DNA of 64,000 bases from Paenibacillus sp. PCH8 (GTDB lineage Bacteria > Bacillota > Bacilli > Paenibacillales > Paenibacillaceae), in NCBI RefSeq assembly GCF_002968835.1, contig NZ_PKQK01000002.1, forward strand, positions 372,001 to 436,000, given 5' to 3'. Both the position numbers and the translations under genes were made by a program. This document shows, piece by piece, positions 56,744 through 64,000 of the stretch. Numbering within the stretch: position 1 is the first letter of the stretch; the number at the start of each line of letters is the position of its first letter. The notes beneath the pieces were generated by a model. That model had not been told where the DNA came from. It did not search any database and was given only the letters and a program-made list of their open reading frames with translations.

Positions 56744-57028
56744 TCAGGAACGCTGTGTCCAGCGCTGCATGCCTGATCGAAGACCGTAATATGCAGCGGC
56801 GAGCAAAATGAACCCGGCAACAGCCATGATCATGGAGGTTGTATCCCATCGAACAATAGTTCCAAAGGCAACCTTGGATTGCATTGGCGTACCCGATGAA
56901 GCAGTGTTCATTAGATCAGGTACATAATTCTTGGTCGTGATCATACCTTGAACGACATTCCATGCTACAAAACCGATGATGAATAACAGAGTAACCAGAA
57001 CGGATTCCGTTGCTAATCTTTTGTTCAT
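56744..57028 (-). CDS. Small membrane protein (two helices)
   Basis: A 94-residue protein with two hydrophobic helices (ATESVLVTLLFIIGFVAWNV and SMIMAVAGFILLAAAYYGL), separated by a polar outer loop. It is not a family I recognise. ATG 57028 is preferred; GGAGGCG lies 11 bases upstream. It follows the DUF4375-type gene by 27 bases on the same strand, so the two are likely co-transcribed. Confidence 0.65.
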   Translation of the reverse strand: MNKRLATESVLVTLLFIIGFVAWNVVQGMITTKNYVPDLMNTASSGTPMQSKVAFGTIVRWDTTSMIMAVAGFILLAAAYYGLRSGMQRWTQRS

Positions 57029-57055
57029 GTTAGTGATTTCGCCTCCTCTTCCCAT

Positions 57056-57625
57056 TCAATTAGACAAGAAGTGCTGCATCTCCTTTTTCAGACGATCTTT
57101 GTTGGCATCCACATACTGATAAAGCAAGTCGAAGCTTTCTTCGTTATCCGATTGCATGCTTAAATTGCCGGCTTCCAGCTCAATTTGCTGCAATACCTCA
57201 TGAATCTGTTCCCCGTGTGTTTGCAGGCTTGTCGTGATGTCATCTTCGGACAGGCCATTCACATTATCTCGTAATTGCCCGTGCGTTACCCCGCTTTCGG
57301 ACAATATCTGCTCAATCTTCTTCAGGATCAAGGTATCTGCCTCATTGCCGATCCGCTCCATGGCTGCTATTGTCTCACCGAGATACTGCCCGCTGGTATT
57401 CTCAAGGAAACCGGTCATACCATTCATGGACAGCTCGGTATCCAAATCTATGATTAGAATGGTATCTCGCAGTACTTGCGGGAGTTCCGGTCCACTCTCT
57501 CGAATCGTCGCAAATTCAGCCCGATATAGGTCCATGGCAATACCCCCCACCACTTCTTCACCCGAGATCTCTTCAAGCTGATCGAGTGGTATCAATTCTT
57601 GCAGTTCTTCTTGTAACTTGTTCAT
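57056..57625 (-). CDS. DUF4375-like (DMP19-type) protein
   Basis: A 189-residue acidic, helical, cytoplasmic protein. The centre GMTGFLENTSGQYLGETIAA and MERIGNEADTLILKKI resembles DUF4375/DMP19 domains. DMP19 mimics DNA in Neisseria, but that function cannot be assumed here. The product is strongly acidic. It begins MNKLQEELQELIPLDQ. Repeat copy C lies directly upstream and may hold its promoter. Confidence 0.6.
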   Translation of the reverse strand: MNKLQEELQELIPLDQLEEISGEEVVGGIAMDLYRAEFATIRESGPELPQVLRDTILIIDLDTELSMNGMTGFLENTSGQYLGETIAAMERIGNEADTLILKKIEQILSESGVTHGQLRDNVNGLSEDDITTSLQTHGEQIHEVLQQIELEAGNLSMQSDNEESFDLLYQYVDANKDRLKKEMQHFLSN

Positions 57626-57656
57626 CTTTCTCTGCCTCCTGTATCTCTCTGTCTGA

Positions 57657-57879
57657 ATAGTTTAAACGAATTTTTTACACTGGACCACTACGCGGTCAGA
57701 ATAAACTTCCGATCGCTGTTATCCCCAGATTTTTTCATTCCCTTTATTAAAGGGGAAAATCCGGTGATAAAGGCGAGGTGTATGCTTCCGAAGCAGCTTT
57801 CTTGCAGAAAGCTTTTAGCTTCGCTTCTTCAGTTTTTTTCTGCCCTCTCCGTTATTGTGTGAATTTCAATTTCAACTAC
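57657..57879 (+). repeat. Foldable intergenic repeat, copy C
   Basis: Same orientation as copy B. It shares AGAATAAACTTCCGATCGCT, TATCCCCAGATTTTTT, AAAGGGGAAAATCC, the inner AGCTTTCT/AGAAAGCT hairpin and TTTTTTTCTGCCCTCTCCGT. The outer arms (TTTACAC/GTGTGAA) are weaker. It sits between the DUF4375 and GT4 genes. Confidence 0.82.
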
Positions 57880-58054
57880 GCCGACACGTTATTACATCAT
57901 AGCAGAATACGCTATACAAGTTGAATTTATAGAAGATCGTATTGTGTATCACTTTTATCAAATTTACAGGGAATATTGCCAAGTTAACGTGCACTTGACC
58001 TCGGGAAAATGATCCGCTGTTATGATCTTGGCATCACGAGTCTTGGGAGGGGTA

Positions 58055-59215
58055 ATGATGCGCCTGGCCTTGTTCACAGACACCTATCTTCCGGAAACCA
58101 ATGGTGTTGCTGGCACGCTCCACCGCTTGAGTAACCATCTGAACCGCAAGAGAATTGAACATCTGCTGTTTACTCCGAAGTCCGTCATTGAAGGAAGCCA
58201 GGAGACTCAAGTCCGAACCGTTGCCAACATTCCCTTTTTTTTGTATCCCGAATGCCGCATTGCGCTACCTAGCAGAGCAGCCATGCACCAACAGTTGCAA
58301 GCCTTTCAGCCCGATCTGATGCATATCGCCACACCTTTTAATATGGGGCTACACGGTCTGAGGTATGCGCTCAAAGATCATCTTCCCCATGTTGTCTCCT
58401 ACCATACCCACTTCGATCGTTATCTCGAATACTACCGGTTGAAAAGCATGATTCCGCTCTACTGGAAATACATCCAATGGTTCCACCGTGCCTGTGATGC
58501 AACACTCACTCCATCGCAGGAAACGCTAAACACATTACAGGTCCAAGGTATACAGCGTTTAAAGCTGTGGTCCCGCGGGATTGACTGCAACCTCTATTCC
58601 CCCGATAAACGCAGCTCGGCGATCCGCGAACGTTACCATATTACCGCTCCACTTATTTTACTCTACGTTGGACGCATTGCCCCTGAGAAAGATATCGCCA
58701 CACTAACCGCCACCATGCAGCAGATGCCCGAAGAGATGCAAACCCGTGTTCACTGGATTATTGTTGGTGATGGACCTTCACTTCCCAAAATGCGTATGCA
58801 GGCTCCATCCAATGTTACCTTTACAGGATACATGCATGGTGAAGAACTGGCTGCTATGTATGCTTCGGCAGATATGTTTGTGTTTCCATCCGCTACAGAG
58901 ACATTTGGCAATGTGGTGCTGGAAGCGATGGCTTCAGGCTTACCCGTTATGGCAGCCAATGCCGGTGGGGTGAAGGATTTGGTGGCACATCACCGTAGTG
59001 GCGTATTGTTCGCGCCAGGTCAGGCAGGTGCACTAATTCGGGAGATATGTCTCTGGGGACATCACGGGAACCAATTGAGAATGATGGGATTGGAAGGCAG
59101 AAAGCTTGCGGAACAGCGGTCATGGGAGCATATTTTTGATACACTGATCGGGGATTATGAGGAAGCTATAGAACATCGGAACAGACGAATGAAAAATCGA
59201 ATTATTATAGCGTAA
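58055..59215 (+). CDS. GT4 family glycosyltransferase
   Basis: A 386-residue GT-B glycosyltransferase. The N-terminal domain reads LFTDTYLPETNGVAGTLHRLS. The C-terminal domain has VGRIAPEKDI and the nucleotide-sugar motif PSATETFGNVVLEAMASGLP (E-x7-E). It resembles enzymes that add sugars to lipids (mannosyl or glucosyl diacylglycerol makers), but the acceptor is unknown. ATG 58055 follows GGGAGGGG, and the ATG at 58058 is equally possible. A TTGACC (57995-58000) with TGTTAT 17 bases later could be its promoter. Confidence 0.87.
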   Translation: MMRLALFTDTYLPETNGVAGTLHRLSNHLNRKRIEHLLFTPKSVIEGSQETQVRTVANIPFFLYPECRIALPSRAAMHQQLQAFQPDLMHIATPFNMGLHGLRYALKDHLPHVVSYHTHFDRYLEYYRLKSMIPLYWKYIQWFHRACDATLTPSQETLNTLQVQGIQRLKLWSRGIDCNLYSPDKRSSAIRERYHITAPLILLYVGRIAPEKDIATLTATMQQMPEEMQTRVHWIIVGDGPSLPKMRMQAPSNVTFTGYMHGEELAAMYASADMFVFPSATETFGNVVLEAMASGLPVMAANAGGVKDLVAHHRSGVLFAPGQAGALIREICLWGHHGNQLRMMGLEGRKLAEQRSWEHIFDTLIGDYEEAIEHRNRRMKNRIIIA

Positions 59216-59900
59216 TCAGATGTCTTGAAGTTATCCCAACAATGAATTCAACCGGCTCTGTATCGGTAAAGTTAAACCGGTTCGCACGTTCAGGCTGCCC
59301 CAGCATATACACGCTGCTGCGGTCAGCCTGAATAGCGGATACGCTGAGCGTTAAGGTGTGACCCCGGAAATCAGGGTGTCATTCTGATGCAGGGTTACCT
59401 TGTTCCACACGTCATAGGAAGTCTGCGTTGGACGGAAGCAATAGTCATTATTTTCGTTAAAATCCCCCAATTATCCTTGTGAATACGCAGCTGGGATGTC
59501 TCCCGTCTGACCTCCCGCTAGTAGAGACCCTGCACCCGAAGTGAAACCAATCTCGACATAGGTATCTGCATTCGTGCCCGTGACACTGCCGAGGCTTGTC
59601 GTAATGTTGGCTGCTCCAATCTGTGCCCAATCGATGATCGTATTCAATCCTTCGGAGCCATCTTTCGTGAAGTAATAACGGATCTTCAGACCACTCAGGT
59701 TCACAGCGGATGTACCATTGTTTTTGATATTAAAATAGGGCTTGATATGATTGTTCGTTGCATCGGTATCTGCCGCTCGATATTGCAGAATTAGATTCGA
59801 CGTTGGCGTGGTAGTGCCCGCCTGCGGTGTCGCACGCTGTACAATATAACTCGTTGATCCGGGAGATGCACTCCAGTTCAGAGCGCAAAGCGAAAATTAT
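59216..59900 (-). pseudogene. Decayed fragment of a multidomain glycanase (FN3 end, CBM3, unknown tail)
   Basis: Reading right to left, ALNWSASPGSTSYIVQRA is the end of a fibronectin III domain. SNLILQYRAADTDATNNH starts a CBM3, whose end NDYCFRPTQTSYDVWNKVTL lies in another frame after one extra base at 59493-59495. A further, different frame gives DFRGHTLTLSVSAIQADRS and ERANRFNFTDTEPVEF, the end of an unidentified protein. There is no start codon, catalytic domain or single frame. This is debris of one or two glycan-active genes. Confidence 0.7.
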
Positions 59901-60176
59901 ACAATACAAGCCAAAAATTCCGTATGATAAGGAAATCCCGCTGGTTTTGTATAGCGCTGGAAGATCACTTCTAAGGTTTATCAAGTGCTAAGCTTTTTCA
60001 TAAATTACTATTTATAAATTGGCCTTGATAAGGCACTAAATAATTTGCTTCAAATCCTCCGATAACTTAAATAGATCCTATTATCTTTATGCTAATTTCC
60101 TTTGAAATTTTAACGGTACCTCTATACTAGACTTTTATTCTTATTAAAGTTACATATTCTCAATCAACCCTAAAGC
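59901..60176. other. A/T-rich spacer without a gene
   Basis: No open frame with a ribosome binding site is seen here. The sequence changes from the CBM3 debris to a clearly more A/T-rich segment that leads into the M60 gene. Confidence 0.4.
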
Positions 60177-60205
60177 AAAAAGAGAGGGAATGCCCCTCTC
60201 TTTTT
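60177..60205 (-). terminator. Terminator after the M60 gene
   Basis: A perfect 12-pair stem AAAAAGAGAGGG/CCCTCTCTTTTT lies 23 bases past the M60 stop and has a U-run in either direction. Confidence 0.85.
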
Positions 60206-60227
60206 GACATGCTTTAACCTTACAACA

Positions 60228-62444
60228 TTATTTAACAAGACGGGCATTTACCCAATCGGCATGGTCACTATTTATACCATCTCCACCATCTGTTACAATA
60301 AGTTTTAGCTCATTCTTTCCGGAAAGATTAACGTTTACCTCTTTTGCCGCTATATTTTTATTCATCACACCACTGGAAAATACAACTTGATTGTCTACAA
60401 CAACTTGGAACTCCACAGTACCTACGTCACCTACATCACCATCTACCCCGACTAGCGCGGCAAAGGATGTGTAATTCCCATCCAGTTTGTAAACAATTTC
60501 ACTGTTAGCATGTGTGCCCAAACCTTTGATATAGGTCTTGTCATTTAACTTAAGTGTATTTCCATCAGCATTACGATCTTTTTGAATTGTTCCCCAACCT
60601 GTTGTGGCAGAAAACCAATCCATATCGCTAAGATACGTTGTTACAGGTGTTATTGGATCGGTTTCAAAGATTTTAATCTCACTTGCAGAGGCAAAACCAT
60701 TTGTTCCACCGCCTTGAGGTACTTCAAGGCGAACATATTTAGCAAGAGTAGGTGTAAAAGTTACTGTCTTTTCTGTGTTGTCCTTTGCCCAAGTGCCTGT
60801 TGCAACCTCAGTGAATGTTACCCCATCAAGACTAATCAGGATTTTATAATTTGTAATAATACCATTTTCTCCACCAGTTTGTCGTGGTAGATAGGTTAGT
60901 TTGGAGAATGTAGATGGAGTTGCGTACTTTGCTGTAATATTGTAAGGGAACTGATTTTGTCTATTCCATTCACTGTGCCAGATACTATTTGTATCTCCAT
61001 CAAATGCATTTACTGCGGCATTATTAGAACTTGAAGTCTCTTGACTATTTGTTGTTACCCCAATGACACCCTTTACCTTATCCATTCCATCAGTCGGTTT
61101 AATGATGTTATACTCTGACCCAAACCAAATTGGTGCAGTTAGAAGAGTTAAATTCAATGAATTAATCTTGTTTCGTGTTGCATTTGTTGCAGACAAACCC
61201 CATTTATCAAAGAATGGCGTCAAGTCATAGTGAGCTACTTTTGAAGTGTTTAGAATAAATGCCTGTTTTTTCTGATCATCTGTAGTTGGCAAATCAGCTT
61301 TTGCCGTCTCACGATACAATCGATGTAACTCTGGGTAGAAGTTATCCCCAAAAGCAAGATTAAGTTGCCACAACATTTCTAATTTTGAACTAGAGTCTGT
61401 AAAATTCTTGGTTGGCTGATCTACAAACGTGAACGCAGCTAAATACTCACCAGGGGACCTTGCAGGTTCAGCAGGATAAAGAGCCTTCTTAGCAGCTAGA
61501 GAATATAGATTTACGGTCACCTCAGTCATATCACCCCAAGTCCAAGGACCTTGTTGTCTCAAATGACCTGCTTCGTGATACTGCCCCCAACCCATTCTTG
61601 TGAGGTCTAAAGAATCGGCGTTTGCTCCAGTACTTGTAGGCATAATCGCCCCATCCCAAGTTGCATATGCATATGCTCCGCCTGTGTAGTTTGGTTGCTC
61701 AATAATGCCAATCAAATGTTTATCTAAATGATGTCTAGGATCAGAATCAGAATTTGATAGTCCAGAAATTTTATCCTGTGCTCCAATAAACGTATCATAA
61801 GTCTGTAAAACAGGAACGGGGTCTTGATTCAAGATATGGTCTCTAGCAGAAGCATATGTGAAGACTAAGAGAGCTTTTTCTGATTGAAGAACAACAGAAG
61901 GTGCATCAGGATAAGCACTCATCATTGCCTGCCAATCCTCTTTGGTGTTCTTGCCTAATACAAAGAATGGAACCGGACTACCCCCACTCACTACATTTAC
62001 ATGAATACTACCTTCATTGTTGCTGTTATCAAAAGACAACAAACCGCCATTTGGTGAGGAAATTGTGTTTATACCTACTTGTAATGGATACCTAATCGCC
62101 CACTCTTCATCATGACGATGTGTCCCAATAACCGCTGTAATTGGTTTGTTGCCTGTGACTTCAATCATAATTTGTTCATTAGCTTTTGCATATAGACCTG
62201 TTGGCTGAAATATTTTTCGCGCATCTGCATACCCCGCCGCTCTACGCTCTCGCTCGCCTTCCGCCCATATATCTCCAATGGCTTTCACTACAAAGTTTCG
62301 CTGAACAACAAGATTACTTTGCTGTGTGATGGCGGCCTCTGAAGTTTGGGCTAGTACCTCAGATGGCGAAACAGGTACTACAACTGCTGTTGCTGTTAAA
62401 ACCATAAGAGATAAAACCTGAAGTGATTTCTTGAATTTTCTCAT
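60228..62444 (-). CDS. Secreted M60 family metallopeptidase with carbohydrate-binding domains
   Basis: A 738-residue secreted gluzincin. The signal peptide (about 1-34) is followed by the M60 domain (about 60-430), with the zinc motif YHEAGHLRQQ and the downstream Glu in GDMTEVTVN. An F5/8-type C (CBM32-like) domain (about 450-595) has AFDGDTNSIWHS. An NPCBM domain (about 600-738) has YIKGLGTHANSE. Such enzymes (enhancin/mucinase-like) cut glycosylated proteins. The gene is more A/T-rich than its neighbours and sits beside a broken transposase, so transfer is possible. ATG 62444 follows AGGAGG. Confidence 0.9.
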   Translation of the reverse strand: MRKFKKSLQVLSLMVLTATAVVVPVSPSEVLAQTSEAAITQQSNLVVQRNFVVKAIGDIWAEGERERRAAGYADARKIFQPTGLYAKANEQIMIEVTGNKPITAVIGTHRHDEEWAIRYPLQVGINTISSPNGGLLSFDNSNNEGSIHVNVVSGGSPVPFFVLGKNTKEDWQAMMSAYPDAPSVVLQSEKALLVFTYASARDHILNQDPVPVLQTYDTFIGAQDKISGLSNSDSDPRHHLDKHLIGIIEQPNYTGGAYAYATWDGAIMPTSTGANADSLDLTRMGWGQYHEAGHLRQQGPWTWGDMTEVTVNLYSLAAKKALYPAEPARSPGEYLAAFTFVDQPTKNFTDSSSKLEMLWQLNLAFGDNFYPELHRLYRETAKADLPTTDDQKKQAFILNTSKVAHYDLTPFFDKWGLSATNATRNKINSLNLTLLTAPIWFGSEYNIIKPTDGMDKVKGVIGVTTNSQETSSSNNAAVNAFDGDTNSIWHSEWNRQNQFPYNITAKYATPSTFSKLTYLPRQTGGENGIITNYKILISLDGVTFTEVATGTWAKDNTEKTVTFTPTLAKYVRLEVPQGGGTNGFASASEIKIFETDPITPVTTYLSDMDWFSATTGWGTIQKDRNADGNTLKLNDKTYIKGLGTHANSEIVYKLDGNYTSFAALVGVDGDVGDVGTVEFQVVVDNQVVFSSGVMNKNIAAKEVNVNLSGKNELKLIVTDGGDGINSDHADWVNARLVK

Positions 62445-62569
62445 CAAATCCTCCTAAAATTAATTAAATTTATGCATAGCTGGCATTTAAGTGCCGGCAT
62501 ATCCATCTTGGTAAGTCATCAATAGATTTCAGACTAATATGTCCTTTTACATTACAATTTTCACTATTT

Positions 62570-63430
62570 ATTCATTCAACTTTCGCATCTTAAATCCTTG
62601 ATATAGCTGGGCAAACCAGAGTTCCAAACTTGTATTTGACGAAAAACAGTCGTTTTGTTTTCTTCTTGGTTTTGGCTTGAGACATTTCAAGAAATTAGAC
62701 TCATGAGTTGTTGAAGTGCCGTCTGGAAGTCCAGATCGCGGGCTTCGTCGGAGAAGAGAAAAAAGACCCGAGTGCTCGGTCATCACTCGATTCACGTCGC
62801 TCATATTCCATCGCCAAATAACGGCTGAATACAACAGAAGTGTGGCTAATCAGTTGGTCAAAGGAAAGCCTTTGAAATTTCGTCCCCAATTTCTCAACTA
62901 GCTTTTGGTGACTTTAAAAAAGGTCTCGATGCTCCAGCGTATACCGCAGATGGGTACGATTTTTACAGCATCTAGCGTAACGTCTGTGCTTAAAAGGACA
63001 AACCGCATGAGTTGTGTATCATCGAGGAACCTTTGATATCTTTCGAATCCTACTTGGGGAGAAGTTGAAACACATCCCACAGTGAATTTCGCTTGCCTCT
63101 GCACGAGATATCGTTGCTTCATTTCCTTCACCATGCCAATCAAAGAAAAACCTCTAGACGTGAGCTGTCGAAGCAGTGGGACTTGCGTAAACCAGCCATC
63201 CATGTACACGTAGTCGGATGTGAATCCTGCATGTAAGTAAGCCTGGTCCAGTAAGCAAACAACCGCATCCGGTTTCCGGAAAAAGCTTCCATTCTACGTT
63301 TGTACCCGTTCCTGCGTTTGGAGAGATTTGAAGCCATTTCTCAAAAACAATTGGCCAGTTTAGCCGATGACAGCATGACAAAATCGAGCGGAGCAATGCT
63401 AAAAGGGTCTGACAAGCCGAGCGTGAGCAT
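62570..63430 (-). mobile_element. Degenerate IS4-type transposase
   Basis: Pieces in three frames join to a DDE transposase. They read LSCCHRLNWPIVFEKWLQI, DAVVCLLDQAYLHAGFTSDY, YMDGWFTQVPLLRQLTSRGF and KIVPICGIRWSIETFFKVTK. The last holds the IS4 signature R-x3-E-x6-K, with Tyr changed to Cys. FDQLISHTSVVFSRYLAME follows. Several frameshifts and no intact start make it inactive. No terminal inverted repeats were recognised. Confidence 0.75.
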
Positions 63431-63581
63431 GGTATCTAAATAACACAATTTATCCTATTGCTCCAATTCCATCTTTATTCTTATTTTAATAACACTAATT
63501 GTAAAATAAAGTGTGATAGTTACCAGTAAATGAAAATGGCTCATCATTGATCCGTTTCATCGCCACACTGCCGGTAGCTTA
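63431..63581. other. A/T-rich spacer, no gene seen
   Basis: Between the transposase remnant and the next gene fragment no frame of note was found. Confidence 0.35.
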
Positions 63582-63835
63582 ATGGTCTATGACTATATTT
63601 TCTATCGAAACGAACAAGTTCCCATTGTTCGTAATACAAGAATATTTATCTGACGGATAGAGAAAATATCCAAGCTACTTATCTCGCTTGGCCGCGTGAA
63701 ATCCCCGGATCGGCTACAGATCGCGATACAAAGGGCATTCATCCGAACCGATTACGCCAGCAATCCAAAGCTGGAGCGAAATATGAATTTCATTCCTTTC
63801 GACGTTTCGATGATCTGAAGAAATACGCCATTTAA
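63582..63835 (+). pseudogene. Frameshifted C-terminal fragment of an unrecognised protein
   Basis: The frame from 63582 reads MVYDYIFYRNEQVPIVRNT, then a single missing base is needed to continue KNIYLTDRENIQATYLAWPR, EIPGSATDRDTKGIHP, QQSKAGAKYEFHSFRRFDDL and a stop at 63835. The repaired fragment has 84 residues. It lacks a ribosome binding site, so it is probably the tail of a longer lost gene. I do not recognise the family. Confidence 0.45.
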
Positions 63836-64000
63836 AACGCTTATCTCATTGAACTAATTCAAGACCTGACCCACCAGGCGTTTTAAGTCCACGATCGGCA
63901 GGGACCTGAAAGGGAGTTAATTCAAAGTCGTACCATAATCACGACTGAACCCAATGAGCTGGGTTAATGACGTTCTTAATCGAATGCCGATCATCCTACA
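63836..64000. other. Unassigned end of window
   Basis: No gene or clear signal is seen in the last 165 bases. Short, broken frames suggest further mobile-element or gene debris. Confidence 0.3.

Noticed and set aside
1..64000. CRISPR array, prophage, rRNA or tRNA genes
   Set aside because: No regularly spaced repeats, phage structural genes, rRNA cores or tRNA cloverleaf sequences were seen anywhere in the window.

Overview
The window looks like chromosomal DNA of a Paenibacillus (Firmicutes, moderate G+C). Strong AGGAGG-type ribosome binding sites, GTG/TTG starts, CUT1 sugar ABC systems without a local ATPase, a Bce-type peptide-antibiotic detoxification module, Spo0M, a BstA-type DinB protein and a DUF5696 protein beside NHL and Yip1 proteins all fit that genus. 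This rests on protein resemblance read by eye; no database search was run.

Layout. 0-18.5 kb is housekeeping and small accessory genes: the start of odhA, Nudix hydrolases, many GNAT acetyltransferases, coaA, racE, a kinase-like protein, a DJ-1/PfpI protein, SDRs, a BlaI/M56 sensor pair with operators, YdcF and an AraC regulator. 18.7-34.3 kb is a large polysaccharide locus. A LacI regulator (+) diverges from a minus-strand run of lipoprotein SBP, membrane-anchored SBP with carbohydrate-binding-like domains, two permeases, NHL/TPR protein, Yip1 protein, DUF5696 protein, two more permeases and an intracellular GH26 mannanase. 34.5-39.1 kb holds a DUF4272 protein, RtcB, two GNATs, a PgsA-like protein and a ClbS/DfsB protein. 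39.3-43.8 kb is a BceRS-BceAB module with a Bce-type box upstream of the ATPase gene. 44-49.2 kb is a group of small metabolic and detoxification genes plus spo0M.

49.3-57.9 kb holds a second alpha-mannoside locus: fructose-family PTS IIA, IIB and IIC, a GH38 alpha-mannosidase and a BglG/MtlR-type regulator. It is studded with three copies of a foldable, roughly 190-230 bp intergenic repeat. 58-64 kb has a GT4 glycosyltransferase, a decayed FN3/CBM3 fragment, an intact secreted M60 metallopeptidase with carbohydrate-binding modules, a broken IS4-type transposase and further gene debris.

The two sugar loci point to use of beta-mannans and of alpha-mannosides or mannosylglycerate-like substrates. 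A striking technical or biological feature is that about eleven otherwise well-preserved genes each carry a single +/-1 frameshift, nearly always in a G/C run. This suggests homopolymer sequencing error more than mass pseudogenization. PgsA and one methyltransferase also appear to have internal deletions.
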